From Schistosoma haematobium (taxonomy: Eukaryota > Platyhelminthes > Trematoda > Strigeidida > Schistosomatidae): 64,000 nt of DNA. The notes beneath the pieces are model-generated. The model saw only the letters and a program-made list of their open reading frames with translations, did not search any database and was not told the DNA's origin. A program made the position numbers and the translations under genes. The stretch spans positions 1,407,565-1,471,564 of the forward strand of contig NC_067202.1 of the NCBI RefSeq assembly GCF_000699445.3. The letters run 5' to 3'. This document shows, piece by piece, positions 10,500-22,077 of this stretch. The first letter of the stretch is position 1, and every line of letters begins with the position of its first letter.

Positions 10500-10655
10500 C
10501 ATGATAATATACATATATATATATCTAATATATAAATGTATACACATACAGAGAGAGTAGGCAGACACGAAGTTGTTTTACCTCTTCACTGATGTCTATC
10601 TCTTTCACCCCCATACATACACACACACACAAACATACAAACAAATGAGCTTCGT
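10500..10655. repeat. Microsatellites (TA)n, (CA)n
   Basis: AT-dinucleotide runs at about 10510-10535 and a CA-rich run at about 10617-10650. Confidence 0.7.
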
Positions 10656-10852
10656 AGGATTCAAGTTTATTTCTCCAACATGAATGATTTCCAGTCGACT
10701 TATTAATTATTGATTTATGAATAATAACTAAGTGAACATTTACATATTCACTGAATGATTACTGAATAATGAATAATGTTATGTTATAGTTGCCTAATTC
10801 TTCATGTTACAGAATGAATTCTTCCGATTAGATTACAATCATTTGATTTATG

Positions 10853-11285
10853 TGAGGGCTGGAATACTGCCCAAGTACCCAAACTGAAGCAGGTGGTTTT
10901 CATGGGGGGCTACACCTCGAGATTTTGACTTAAAGGTCTAATCCACAAGGCAGTAGAGCAATGTCAGGAGATACAGTCTCATGGTAGCAGATGACCAACA
11001 ATAGGTTTTTGTGCTATTTGTTTCTTTAGGATCCTGGAACCCATGTGAACCATTGGTTTGGAATCAGGGTTTTACAACTCCCGTGGGTAGACTCTCCGTG
11101 TTCACCAATCCGGTTAAAGATCCGGCCATTCGCTTTTCGTTTTCTCAATCTCATAAACAGCATCACCACTGCGAGAAAGTAGTGAGTAGGAATTCCCTGG
11201 CAGTGGTTGTATGAAAGAGAGCGTTTTGAGATGGAGAGCTGGCTCTCTCCACTGTCGAGCGTACCAGGGCATGTGGAAGCTATTA
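10853..11285 (-). mobile_element. SINE-Z element (minus strand)
   Basis: Minus copy that starts near 'tgagggctggaatactgccc' and ends near 'gtaccagggcatgtgg'. It lacks both the AT tail and the tRNA-like head. Confidence 0.75.
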
Positions 11286-11339
11286 GTTTAGGTGATTTGA
11301 TATTTTATGTATCATTTTGAAATGTAAGGTGGAGATAAT

Positions 11340-11580
11340 TGACAGGATATACTACTCGACTTGGGTTTTGTGTTAGATAGCACTCGTTAGCAGGATGTAT
11401 TTACGATCTTGTTGGAATCGGCAGTAACATTTCAAAATATAGGGATGGCTGACATGGGATTGAACCCTCCAGAGAGCATCAGTTCCCTCGTGGTTACGGG
11501 TATACCCAGTTGATGAGTGACGACTATAATGAAACCTATGGGGTTTCATTTCGACTGTATTCACCCACATAAGATTATTT
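11340..11580 (-). repeat. HHR-3-like relative with decayed hammerhead
   Basis: On the minus strand 11362-11400 reads approximately CCTGCTAACGAGTGC...CACAAAACCC...GTC. This is the HHR-3 ribozyme layout with changed core bases (CTAACGA for CTGACGA, AAAA for GAAA). A tRNA-like stretch precedes it on that strand. The copy is highly diverged, so the assignment is tentative. Confidence 0.35.
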
Positions 11581-11589
11581 TATTCAGTT

Positions 11590-12185
11590 TAATTTTGATT
11601 AAGATAAAAGCGATTATCATAACGTCGTTACTGCTAAAATCTAGTTCCTATGAATGGAAAATTCCAGAAAGATAGAAAAAGATAAGTTCGTTGTTTTGAT
11701 TTTGCTAGTGGTTCAATATCCAACTCCTCATTTTTATTGAATTACATAATCATTAGCTTCAACGTTGTCAGGTCATACATAATAAGAAGGTATGAGTAAC
11801 CGCCTAATTTGATTACTAACTCTCAAATATTATGTAATTGTGGTAAATGTTCAGTATATCAGAGCGAAAATCGCACTTATGTAACAGATCTGCATAACGT
11901 TGATTTCAACTGGAATACCACTGCGAACCAGGGAGAAATAGGTAGCTGTTGTGTAACACTATATGGTCCCACAGGTGTCTACAAATAAGACCACATCAGG
12001 GATGAGATCCAGGAATCTTAGATCTCGCAAGGGTCGTGAGTTCATGAGTATGCACTGATGAGAAGTTCCTTACTACGAAGGAATAGCTATTTGTTGCTCT
12101 TTAGTTCTTATCGGTATCTTAATCAAGGTCCATTAGTGACAAATATCTTCCACGAATTAAAATCTAGATGAAATCACTTTATTCA
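11590..12185. other. No gene seen; decayed repeat remnants
   Basis: No coding signal. 12000-12110 resembles a very old HHR-2 plus copy ('gcactgatgagaagttccttactacgaag'-like layout), but it is too decayed to call firmly. Confidence 0.4.
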
Positions 12186-12189
12186 AGGT

Positions 12190-12420
12190 ATTTAATGGTG
12201 GTTGAAAGTGGCCGACAGGAAACCCTAAACCTAGGCTTCATGCTATTTCGCACTACTCAACAAATATTTACATGTAATCTTGGGGAAACTGATGCTCCTT
12301 GACGGATTCGACCTCGTGTCACCAAGCTTCTCAGTCGGAGACGTTACCACTGAGCTACCGGACTGCAACTGTCCTCCTATTGGACGGAGACGTATTAACA
12401 TTTGATTGGTCACTACTGAG
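12190..12420 (-). mobile_element. HHR-3 element (minus strand)
   Basis: On the minus strand: a tRNA-like head (GGTAGCTCAGTGGTAACG, 12345-12362; then GGTCGAATCCGTC), a spacer, and a decayed hammerhead (12205-12260). Homologous to 32340-33010. The core is damaged (GAAA reads GAAG/CATGA-like). Confidence 0.7.
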
Positions 12421-12459
12421 TTGTAAAGGTATTTAATAATGTATGATAATCAGTTGTTT

Positions 12460-12650
12460 CCGACCGATAAGTCCTGAGTTCGAATTCCGCTTGGCAGAGT
12501 CGTGGATGCACACTGACATTGAGGACTCTCACAATAGGACGAAATAACCATCCAGCGCTTTCAGGTTTTCCATGATAGTCTAGCTTCAATTGACTCATGA
12601 TCTCAACTATTGAAATTACTACAATCTTCACAAAAACCCTTTAGGTCTTT
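12460..12650 (+). mobile_element. HHR-2 element (plus strand)
   Basis: Head fragment (gagttcgaattccgc), ribozyme remnant (CATTGAGGACTCTC...AGGACGAAAT), then the body through 'actcatgatctcaactattg' and 'ttcacaaaaaccctt'. Confidence 0.75.
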
Positions 12651-12954
12651 AATTTTCTTAATAGTTTTTTCTCTCTACTAATGTCAATTCAATTCATGAG
12701 TAAAACTATCTTCAAATCATCTTGTCAGCAGATAGATAGTTTCTATTGAATATAAAAATGGAATCAATATGTATAGTGGAGAATGAGATAGGTAAGAAGG
12801 GAAAGAAATAGAGGGAGTAAACCTATTTATTATTGAATAAACCGGAAATGTAATCAAATCCGTTTTTAACGGATGAACATCTAAATTTAGTTGTTTTCAT
12901 CTTAATGTATTCAAATAATGTGGCATATTCTTCTTTCAATTCATCATACTAGTT

Positions 12955-13702
12955 CATTTGGTATTGTTTGTTTGTATCTTCCAATTGTTGTTTGGGACTG
13001 TGATTGATCAGTCTCTTGTTAATATATGTGCATCATATGTGGATTGCCTCGATATTACCTGCCTGGAGCCCGTCTGGGGCTACTGTTAGGTTTGGCATGG
13101 GGTTAGAGACAGCATGCTGTAGAAAACTAACTCGCTAAAAAAACGCTAACCTGAAAAAATAATTTAAACCATTTAAACTCTACCCTGGGAGTTAGAAGAT
13201 CTTCATTTAGAAGAGTTATGACCCTCGTGGTGAGTGCCGAGTTCCTTCGGAAGTCATGAGGTTGATTCTCCTTCTGACAACTAGAGTAACCACTAATTCA
13301 GATACATGGGATGCTCGTACTTACTTGGAAGCACCTAACTGTGTCACAAGGCTAACCCTCACTTCAAATCCTCAAGGCCAAAGGGGGAGAGAAAGACCAA
13401 AGAACACAGACAGATGTGAGAAAAATGATCAACAATTGGATAGAACTAGAAAGGAAGTTTCAGGAAAGAGTGGGTTGCAGAATGCTGGTCGGTGGCCTAT
13501 GCTCCACTGGAGGTAAAAGGTGTAAGTAAGTAAGTAATAAGCAAAGGTGGGTAGTGGTTAGCAGTGGAGTCCAAGACGCGTGTTTTTCCCCCTATTTGGG
13601 ACTCGTCAGTTAGATGTATCTGTATCTCGGCGTTGATGTTCACTCCAGAACTCGAGTCCAGTACCGTTCGCTTCGAACGCTATCACATTATCCATTTAGT
13701 TA
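12955..13702 (-). mobile_element. HHR-1 element (minus strand) split by an RTE derivative
   Basis: 12955-13058 (body) and 13538-13702 (hammerhead and tRNA-like head) are parts of one minus-strand HHR-1 copy. Between them lies an internally deleted RTE. About 16 bp of the HHR-1 copy is missing at the insertion point, and no target duplication is seen. The ribozyme keeps CTGACGAGTCC, but the GAAA side is altered. Confidence 0.75.
13060..13537 (+). mobile_element. Internally deleted RTE (SR2-like) derivative
   Basis: 5' part (13060-13320): matches the 5' UTR and first endonuclease codons of the long minus-strand RTE (gttagaga... TTTAAACTCT.CCTGGGAGTT; GATACATGG). 3' part (13325-13537): matches the RT C-terminal end ([19 protein letters not shown]) and 3' UTR with tail gtaagtaagtaagtaa. 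Everything between, including the RT core, is missing. This is the structure of a non-autonomous element that keeps both ends. Confidence 0.8.
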
Positions 13703-13859
13703 CCCATCTTACGAGTTACAGTGATAAATTAATATACATCCGTGTATGATAGAAGTTCCCTTTCTAAAAATATCTACAAACCCAATCATTAATATTATGA
13801 CTTTATAATTTTTAATGGAAATTGATAAGGGAAATGGGCTATTTAAATTATTCAATCGA

Positions 13860-14012
13860 TAGGTATGTAGGTAGGTAGTTAGGTGGATAGGAAGCTGGTG
13901 ATTTGCATAGTTACGTTTCTATGTATAAAAATAGCAGGACTGATGGATGGATGGATGGATGGATGGATGGATGGATACATAGATAGATAGATAGACAGAC
14001 AGTCGGATTAGG
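13860..14012. repeat. (GATG)n, (GATA)n and related tetranucleotide microsatellites
   Basis: GTAG/GTAGG repeats at 13863-13890, an 8-copy GATG run at about 13943-13975 and GATA/GACA copies to 14000. Confidence 0.85.
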
Positions 14013-14199
14013 AGTGTAAGCTAGACAGGTCGAAACCCCTTCTGATATATATATATATAATTACGTAATGTAATCATGATCAGCTACGATATGTGAGATA
14101 AGTGTTCCATCCACATTGAAATACATTTACTGTATTATTAATAAACTAGTAAGGATTAACAATATATAGGTATCTACTATCAGCTGATTAGAAGTATCA

Positions 14200-14350
14200 C
14201 AAGAGGTTTTTTAGTGGATATTATAGTAGTTGAGATCATGAAGTGATTGATGTTAAATCATCATTGAAAACCTGGAAGCACTGGAGAGTCGTTTCGTCCT
14301 ACTGTTGTACTCTTTAGCAGTATGCATCTATGATCTTGCCCCGTGGGAAG
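14200..14350 (-). mobile_element. HHR-2 fragment (minus strand)
   Basis: Tail, body and ribozyme half (gtcgtttcgtcctactg...ctctttagcagtatgc). The tRNA-like head is absent. 14351-14605 shows no gene, only a remnant of HHR-3 flank near 14520-14590. Confidence 0.75.
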
Positions 14351-14607
14351 TAGTCAACAGGAAATTTATATGATTTGTTAGTATGGTGAAGAATATGAAA
14401 TCTTGAGAGAATTCGTGTTCAGTTTAAGATTTGAAAATGTATCACTCATTTTCACAGTTAGTAAACTTACGACTATGTTATTCAATCAGTAACTAATCAC
14501 CTTAAAAACTGTGCTATATCGGTTGATGGATCACTGAGTAGTGATGAATGTCACATTTGTCAAGTACTCTGTTGTTAACTGTATCCTATAGATCGTGATA
14601 CATTAAT

Positions 14608-15212
14608 AACTTACTTTACTTACTTACGCCTGTTACTCCTAATGGAGCATAGGCCACCCAACAGCATTCTCCAACACACTCTGTCCTGGACCTTCTTTTC
14701 TAGTTCCATCCAATTCTTGTTCATTCTTCTCATGTCTATTTCCATTTCTCGGCGTAATGTGTTCTTTGGTCTTCCTCTTTTCCTTTGGCCTAGAAGACTC
14801 CATGTAAGGGTTTGTCTTGTGACGCAGTTGGGTGCTTTCCTCAATGTGTGTCCTATCCACTTCCAACGCTTCTTCTTGATTTCTTCCTCCGCTGGGATCT
14901 GGTTTGTTCTCTCCCACAGTAGGTTGTTGCTAATAGTGTCCGGCTAACGGATCTGAAGTATTTTGCGTAGACAACTGTTAGTAAAAACTTGTATGTTCTG
15001 GATAATGGCTTTCGTAGTTCTCCGAATTTCTGCTCCATACAGTAGAACCGTCTTAACATTTGTATTGAAAATCCTGACTTTGGTATTGGTTGACAGACAG
15101 TTGCTTTGAGTTCCAGATGTTCCTCAGTTGCAAATATGCTGCTCTTGTTTTGCCGATCTGCGCCTTCACGTCTGCATCAGATCCACCGTGTTCATCAATG
15201 ATGCTTCCCATC
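14608..15212 (-). pseudogene. RTE (SR2-like) 3' fragment, reverse transcriptase C-terminus
   Basis: Starts with the complement of the (TAAG)n tail and runs into the RT C-terminal region on the minus strand. The translation is split by frameshifts and contains [19 protein letters not shown] and [16 protein letters not shown]. It stops near the conserved 'gatgcttccca' stretch upstream of the YLG-type motif. The RT catalytic region is missing. It is 5'-truncated, as is common in target-primed insertion. Confidence 0.85.
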
Positions 15213-15344
15213 ATTAATAAAGTTCATGTTTTTTAAAGAAATCGATCAAATTCACTTTTGTATATCAATGAATAAACACTACATACATAGATAATTATAA
15301 AGTCCCAATTTATTCAATATGTAGTAGATTAGTTAATAACTTTT

Positions 15345-15825
15345 GATTGAATTTCATTGAAATCATGAACTAATCAATGTTAAAACATCGTTGAAAACCT
15401 GGAAGCACTCGATTGCCGTTTCTTCATAGTATCGAACTCCTTAGCAGTGAAAATCATATGCTCACTAACGATTAACTTCTAAATGGATTTCATGGAGTTC
15501 TAGTGAGAAGTCGTAACCTATGGAGTCCAATCCGTGTCGGGTTGAGACATTTATCCACTTTAGACAATGGATGAAGGGTTTCACAAGGTCATGGATTGAT
15601 TAAAGTTATACATTTACACCGTTGAACACCGGTTTAGTGGTCTAGAGGTCAAGCGTTCTCACAAGAGATCAAAAGTCCTAGGTTCAAGTTTCACGTGCAG
15701 AGTCATGAATGCGCACTGCTGAAGAGTCCCACATATCAAGGTGAAACGGTTGTCGAGTGCTTCTAGGTTTTCTATGGTGGTCTAGCATAGATTGACTCAT
15801 GAATTCAACTATCAAAATTACTACA
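15345..15825. mobile_element. HHR-2 element, inverted
   Basis: 15345-15460 is antisense body and ribozyme. From about 15465 it is sense: body, tRNA-like head (tagtggtctagaggtcaagc; aggttcaagttt) and ribozyme (gcactgctgaagagtccc...ggtgaaac). The second ribozyme has CTGAAGA and a weakened stem II. Confidence 0.8.
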
Positions 15826-16017
15826 ATATGTACAACTATACACAGCTTCTCATTAGTTCATTGTAATTACAACTCATTTGTAAACGTTATTAGTAATATT
15901 GGCTTTATTACTTGTGAATTATTTCGAATTTGAAGGACCAATTGAGGTTTTCTCATCTCTAATCTTTTACAGCACTTTACATCATTAAATTATTCATTAA
16001 TCAAAGTAAGAAATAAG

Positions 16018-16700
16018 CAAAAATGGACGGTGGCTACCAGTGGATTCTAGGACGCGCGTTTCGTCCTATTTGGGACTCGTCAGATGGATGTACTTGTATC
16101 TCAGAGTTCATGTTCACTCATAAATGGAAAGATTCAAGTAAACAATACTTAGTGAATTTAAACTTCACCACATTACACAAGTAAGTGATTATCAAAACTC
16201 AGTAGTAAAGTGGATAACACGATAGAGTTTGAAGCGAACAGTATTGGATCGAAGTTCCAGAGTGAATATAAACTGTAAGATGCACGTACATCCAGCTGAC
16301 GAGTCCCAAAACGGACAAAACGCGCATTCTGGATTCTACTGCTAACTATTATCCATCTCTGCTCATAATGTCTGTGACGTAGGGCAATGTCGAGGCAGTC
16401 CGCACAGGATGCACGTATGCCAATAAGAGACTGATCAATTGCAGTCCTAAACATCAATGGGAAGATTCCAGTAAACAATACTTATTGAATTTAAACTTCA
16501 TCTTATTGCACAAGCAAGTAGCTATAAGGACTCGGTAGCTAAGTGGATAACGCGAAAGAGTTCGAAGGGAACGGTATTGGGTTCAAGTCCCGAGGTGGAC
16601 ATAACTGTGAGTTGCAGTTACATCCATTCAACAAGTTCAAAGTTAGATGAAGTGCGCGTCCTGGGTTCCACTACTAGCCACTATTCATCTTTGCTTATAA
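16018..16700. mobile_element. HHR-1 multimer: inverted stub plus sense dimer
   Basis: 16018-16125 is an antisense stub with a hammerhead (CTGACGAGTCC on minus). It is followed by two sense units head to tail; their ribozyme cores start at 16295 and about 16626, a period of about 331 bp. The first sense ribozyme has CTGACGA but GACAAAAC for GACGAAAC. The second core is decayed. Tandem copies are typical of the Sm-alpha family. Confidence 0.85.
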
Positions 16701-16815
16701 GGTTTTCGAATCAATGTCATGTGTGTCAAGTCCTTGTTAATGCAGATCGAATCCTATCGACCAAGTTGCAATATGGCCACTAGTCTAAGTGACTCGACAT
16801 TCCGTGCACTATGCA
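16701..16815 (-). repeat. HHR-3 flank fragment
   Basis: The block 'atgtcatgtgtgtcaagtcc...gcagatcgaatcctatcgac...ctaagtgactcgacatt' also occurs around 32395-32450 and 32640-32770. No ribozyme is present here. Confidence 0.6.
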
Positions 16816-16859
16816 AAACATCTATTCATAATAAGTGAATCCAAATAAAACTTAACCCA

Positions 16860-17270
16860 GGAAACAATAAGAACATATATATATATTGATTTGATCAAAC
16901 TTGATGCCTTTCGACTGAAATAAAGTGTATATATATATGTGCGTGTGTGTTTGTAGAAGAAGGTGGCGGTGGTGGTGGTGGTGGTGGATAGAGAGGGGTG
17001 TTTTTTGTTCACAATAATAACATTCAATATTATCATGATATATAGTAATAGTGTATAGAGTTACATAATCGATCATATTAACCTGTTGTTTTGTTTTGTT
17101 TTTCAATATGAAATCATATAAGTAACCATAGTAACTTAGTCATGCTAGTTGTAAAATACGATTTATGTATGTATATATGATGTATATTATGCTATAGACA
17201 AATACGAATAGAATTAAACATCACTCTCTCTATATATATAGTAACATTGTATGAGAGACACATCGAGTTA
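16860..17270. repeat. Low-complexity AT/GT and (GGT)n repeats
   Basis: (TA)n near 16876 and 16930, a GGTGGT run at about 16966-16988, and AT-rich flanks. No gene is seen. Confidence 0.7.
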
Positions 17271-17374
17271 TACAATACAAATAACATTGTCCATTGTGTT
17301 GATAAGGCTTATATAGTACTGTCTGAAGATAATCAGTGTATGTAGATATTATCAATAAGAGACTGATCAATATA

Positions 17375-17765
17375 AGTGGTCTGCTTAAATATCTGGGCTA
17401 TCTGTTCCTTCCTATCATCTAGATATTTCAACAAGGTATCTGTCTTTTGCTTATTTATTTCAACAGATCAATATGTCTAGTGGTCTGATAATGTATTCAG
17501 ATGTGTTTCTGAAAAGTTTACGATATTTCATTGTACTAGTTACAAAAGAGCCTAATCACAGACATCATGTTGGATGGCAGTATACATCGAAAAGAATGTA
17601 CATTATTCAAATGTCGATTCTAGGACTGTTAACTTCTAGCTGGTAACCACTCAATATGTTATCGTCAGGATCAATCAAGAAATAAGAAACGGAAACTCGC
17701 TGAAGTACTTTGTGCTGAGAATTCTATATTGTATCAAAAATATAATGTTGGATTAAGCCAATAAT
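17375..17765 (-). repeat. Repeat H, minus copy
   Basis: Inverse copy of 6625-7020, with matching order of blocks (tttaagcaga...; actcgctgaagtactttgtg; ggattaagccaataataaca). Unclassified. Confidence 0.6.
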
Positions 17766-17769
17766 AACA

Positions 17770-17940
17770 ATTATCAGTATAGGGTTGTGAAGATTATGAA
17801 GTTTTTTTGATTGAGATCATGAACCGATTGATGTTAGACCATCATTGAAAACCTGCAGGCACTGGATTGCTGTTTCGTAGGACTCCTCAATGGTAGTGCG
17901 AATCCACAATTCCACTCGCGGGATTCGAACCCATGTAGAT
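17770..17940 (-). mobile_element. HHR-2 fragment (minus strand)
   Basis: Tail, body and a shortened ribozyme region (gctgtttcgtaggactcctc; the stem II loop is deleted), then part of the tRNA-like head up to the B-box-like ATTCGAACCC. Confidence 0.7.
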
Positions 17941-18219
17941 TTCAGATGACTTTGGGCTTCTGGAAAGTTCCGGAATCTTAATAAACATAGTAACAGGATA
18001 GTGGTAATCATCCAATCAGAAATGTGATAGGTGACTTTTCACTTTCCAGATGTTTCTGAAAAACGTCTATTGAATGCTGTTAACATTAGATGTTTCCAAG
18101 TATTTTCACAGATCCTCTAGGCATTTTTTTGAAGGAATTTTCCAAGACTCTCCAAGAATTTCTAGATTTGTAAACTATTGAGTAGGATTCGCAAAATAAA
18201 TAAATGAATTTATTGGTTG

Positions 18220-18445
18220 CATTCATCAGTCAATTGAAGCTACACCACCATTGAAAAATCTGGAAGCACTGGACGACCGTTTCGTCCTAGTATAGGACTC
18301 CTCAGTTTCAGTACGCATCCACGATCCTGCCTCGTGAGATTCGAACCCAGGACTTATCAGCCTCGTGCGCTAACACTTGACCTGTAGTCAATGAGCTGGC
18401 CGGCATTCAATGTTGTTAATATCTATTTTCAACCAATCGACAGAA
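18220..18445 (-). mobile_element. HHR-2 element (minus strand) with conserved ribozyme core
   Basis: On the minus strand it has tRNA-like head, CTGAGGA, stem II GTCC/GGAC, GAAA, a three-pair stem III and GTC before CAGTGC. Stem I carries a short insertion relative to the best copies. Confidence 0.8.
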
Positions 18446-18459
18446 TCTATGTTTTTCTA

Positions 18460-19016
18460 TTCACATTGTATGTGAGGATTGACAAAGCAAGGGCTACATT
18501 CCCACAATTCAAGATTATATAGGACTCAAAACAACTGTCAACTAATATCAAAGTCACAATCTTCAATACGAATGTCAAGACAGTTCTCCTGTACGGAGAT
18601 GAAACTTGAAGAACTATTACAACCATCATCAACAACGTACAAGGATTTACAAATAGATGTCTACACAAGATACTCAATATCTATTGGCCAGATACCATCA
18701 GTAACAGCCTACTGTGGGCGAGAACAAACCAGCTTCGAGCTGAAAAGGAAATTAGGAAAAGGTGTTGGAAGTGCATAGGACATACATCGACAAAATCATC
18801 AAACTGCATCACGAAGTAAGCCCTAACTTGGAATCCTGAAGAGAAGCGGAAAAGAGAAAGGCCAAAGAACACATTACGTCAGTAAATAGAATTAGATATG
18901 AAAAGGTAAAATAACAACTGGAAAGGATTGTGCAGGACAGGACTGGATGGAGAGTACTGGTATTGTTCTTATGCTCCTTCACGAGAAGTAACAGGCGTAA
19001 GTAAGTAAGTAAGCAA
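18460..19016 (+). pseudogene. RTE (SR2-like) 3' fragment
   Basis: Plus-strand RT C-terminal region with frameshifts, including the stretch equivalent to RIGKARATFLQFK and NEEKRKREREKRKRP-like basic tail, then 3' UTR 'aacaggcgtaagtaagtaag'. 5'-truncated; the catalytic motifs are missing. Confidence 0.85.
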
Positions 19017-19259
19017 GTCTTCACATTGTTATTCTTTCTTTATTCATTTGAGTTCATTCTATTCTACAAAATATTATCCTGTTACCAATAGTATTATTAT
19101 GTTAGTTTTCAATTAATTTATGCAAATTTAATCAAATTAGGTTAATTGAAATCTAAAATAAAAAGTACATAAAGAAAAAAAACTTTTTTTCTTCTTTTTT
19201 TTTTTAATCAAACAACGAACTTGATCGATAATTGGAAACATCAGAATTATCCATAATAT

Positions 19260-19960
19260 ATTGATCTTAGATAGATAGACTATCATTGGAAACTAGGAAA
19301 AGTTGAATAGTTAGGACACCTCAATAGTGTACACTGATGAATTTTGAGATGGTGAAGAAGATTTGTAGCTCAGGTGTATGATTTTGATGGAGTCTTGTTC
19401 TCTAAGCTGGATGGTTTGGTCGTGAAGCTTTTATCGTTCCTCTGAATGACATCATCAGCACAAACAAAGCTCTACGATCAAACCATCCAGCTCAGAGAAC
19501 AAAACTCCATCAAAAAACACTAATGAATCAACTTTATATGGTCAATTTCAAGGAATTTAGTTTCATGTATGTAAGCTCAGTTTCAAGACCATTGAACTGA
19601 TATCTAACCATTTAAAAAGTATAACTTCAATCAATTCACGATATTCAATTACCATCTTTCATTGCTTACGGTAGATATCTTTCTTACACTCTACATGATT
19701 AAACTCCATTGGTCACTAATTCTCAATGGAATTCTAAGAGTTGTATCTTAAGGTCAGTCACTAGTGAGTACACGATTCATTATAGTTAAACATTAGCACT
19801 ATCGGATGTTGACTTAGTTGTTTAAAGGTTAGACGTTCACTCAAGATTAAATGTCCCTGGATTAGACTCCATACGACGGGGTCGAGCTAAGGTATTTGGT
19901 GAAGTAAACTATGAAAGTTCTACAATCTCGACAAAACTTTAACGTAATAAAAGATAATAG
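19260..19960. mobile_element. HHR-2 element, inverted, interrupted by FB-1
   Basis: Antisense HHR-2 pieces flank the FB-1 element (19265-19350 and about 19560-19780). They are followed by a sense piece (19785-19960) with a decayed head (gacttagttgtttaaaggtt). FB-1 therefore appears to be nested in HHR-2. Confidence 0.6.
19385..19535. mobile_element. FB-1 foldback element (imperfect hairpin)
   Basis: The left arm (gattttgatggagtcttgtt...gtgaagctttt) and right arm (aaagctctacgatc...ctccatcaaaa) are inverted repeats of about 50 bp with about five mismatches, around a loop of about 45 bp. Confidence 0.75.
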
Positions 19961-20002
19961 TTTAATGAATGAAACAGATAATTATTAGTTATTTTTTTCT
20001 TT

Positions 20003-20197
20003 ACTTTTACTTACTTTCGCCTGCTACCCCGAACGGAGCATAGGCCGCCAACTAGCAAGAATTATGTTTTTCTGGTTAGCGTTTTTTTTAGCGAGTTAGT
20101 TTTCTACGGGATGGGGTCACTAACCTCATACCCAACTCTCCTACTTTGTCCGGGCTTGAGACCGGCCGTAGCCCAAAAGAGGCTCCGGGAGGAGTGA
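20003..20197 (-). mobile_element. RTE mini-element: 5' UTR fused to 3' tail
   Basis: On the minus strand about 140 bp of the RTE 5' UTR (agttgggtatgaggttagtg, ctaactcgctaaaa) joins directly to the last 60 bp of the 3' UTR (gttggcggcctatgctccg) and a TAAG-type tail. The flanks GTTATTTTTTTCTTT (19988-20002) and GTTATTTCTTTCT (20198-20210) look like a diverged target duplication. No coding sequence remains. Confidence 0.75.
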
Positions 20198-20819
20198 GTT
20201 ATTTCTTTCTAGCTATTAATAATCACCATTAATAGGTGAATTGATTTAAACTTTACGTGTACAATTACATGCAGGCTTCTCCATGCCTCATTATTTATCC
20301 AGCTGTTGGGATGGTTTTCGAGAACTACGATGAAGCCTCCAAAGGCCCTATAGTAGTCGACTAGTTTCCATCCAATCAGAACATGATGGAGCTTACTAGA
20401 ATATCAACGTGGCATGCTACTATTAAACAGTAGCAAAACATGCCTCTCTTCGGATTGACTGAAAGCACTTCTTCTGTCTTCTAATTTGCGGCTGTGAGGT
20501 TCTATACGTCCGAATGCCGTAGTTGTATACTGTATTCTGCATTAATCAAGTTGTGAACATAACACCAATAAAGACAGAGTTTATCTTCCTTTTTTCAATA
20601 GTCAATCAATGTGTAATACACAACACTTTAGGTCATTATCCCATCCATTTGATAGATGGGCGCTGTATATCACAGTTTATTATGAAATCTTTACTGAAAA
20701 TTACACATCAGTATTCAATAAATAAAACTTTAGTGAAAGGAAAAATGAACAAAAGTTCTATGAATAGCACACTCCTTGGACAACGGAAACGTAACAGATA
20801 ACTTCAATCAAAAAAATGA

Positions 20820-21245
20820 TTGGAAGCAAAGATAGATATTGGCTACCAGTGGATTCCAGGAAAAGCGTTTCATCCTATTTGGGACTCCTCAGTTGGATAT
20901 ACCTGTATCCCAGAGTTGATTTAAACTTCACCACATTTCACAATCAAGTGGCTATCAGGAATTAGTAGCTAATTAGATAACGTGATAGCATTTGAAGTGA
21001 ACGTTACTGGGTTCAAGTCCCATAGTGAACATCAACTCTGAGATGCAGGTACATCCAGCTATCGAACCCCATATAGGACGAAACGCGTGTCAGACTGGAT
21101 TCCACTGCAAGCCACTGTCCGTCTTTGCTTATAATGCTTGTGAATTAAAGTAATATCGAGGCCATACGCACAGTATCCACATATGTCAATGAGACCAATC
21201 AATTGCAGTCCTAAGTAACAATGGGAAGATACAAGCAAACATTAC
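20820..21245. mobile_element. HHR-1 element, inverted stub plus sense unit
   Basis: 20822-20930 is antisense with ribozyme (CTGAGGAGTCC; stem III changed). 20935-21245 is sense: tRNA-like head (tagctaattagataacg, gggttcaagtccc), ribozyme with altered core (CTATCGA) and body. Confidence 0.8.
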
Positions 21246-21429
21246 TAAATGAATCTAAAAGAAATGATGTTTTAAAAGTAATATATTTGAATATTCCAAT
21301 CATTCGTTCTTTATTAAATATTGTTGAGGACTTGAAACACAAATAATGTTTCACCTTATCAGGAATTCATCATTTGAATGCATTTGTTTCCTAGAGTGTA
21401 TGCTCATTACAACATCTAAACCCAGTACT

Positions 21430-21835
21430 TTTCCCACAACCAGAGCCTTTGACCTAAAGGTCTAATCCACAAGGCAGTGGAGCAACGTCAGGTACTTCAG
21501 TCACATGGTAACCGGTGATCAACGATTGGTTCATACGCCATTTGTTGTTTCAGGATACTGGATCTCATGTGGACCATTGATTTGGAATCAGGGTTTTCCA
21601 ACTCCCCTAGTTAGACTCTTTGTGTCCACCAACCTGATTGAATCGCCGAACATTCGCTTCCCTTCCTCTCAACTTCCTAAACAACATCCGTAGTGTTAGA
21701 AGGTAGTGAGTAGAACTTCCTTGTCAGTAGTTGTATGTACGTGGCCAAGTAAGAGTATTTGTAGAGGGAGAGCTGACTCCCCCCACTCTCGTCCGTACCA
21801 GGTGATTTGGGGGCTATAGGAAAAATAGTAAAAAA
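21430..21835 (-). mobile_element. SINE-Z element (minus strand)
   Basis: Begins at the 'agagcctttgacctaaaggtc' block and ends at 'gtaccaggtgatttgggggc'. The AT tail and the head are missing. Confidence 0.75.
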
Positions 21836-22077
21836 CTTTCGTAACTGATACAATATATACTACTGAATAATTACAATTTAGAAATCTTTTGCAATATTTT
21901 ACATTTGGTGTTGCGAATCCTTTGTTGTAATAAAATTTATATTACCCCATGGAGTTATTATTATTGTTACTAATGGTCATGAAGATGTGAAGCTTACAAA
22001 GAAGATAATTCTGTACTCTTTGGATTTAAGGATATTTTTGATAATATTATCATTACCACTTAATATATCTAGGATAA

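Noticed and set aside
13943..14010. Tandem repeats considered as a CRISPR array or minisatellite
   Set aside because: Simple tetranucleotide microsatellite without spacers; CRISPR is not expected in a eukaryote.
16809..17106. His- and Thr-rich short frames
   Set aside because: Translation of a GGT/GTG microsatellite.
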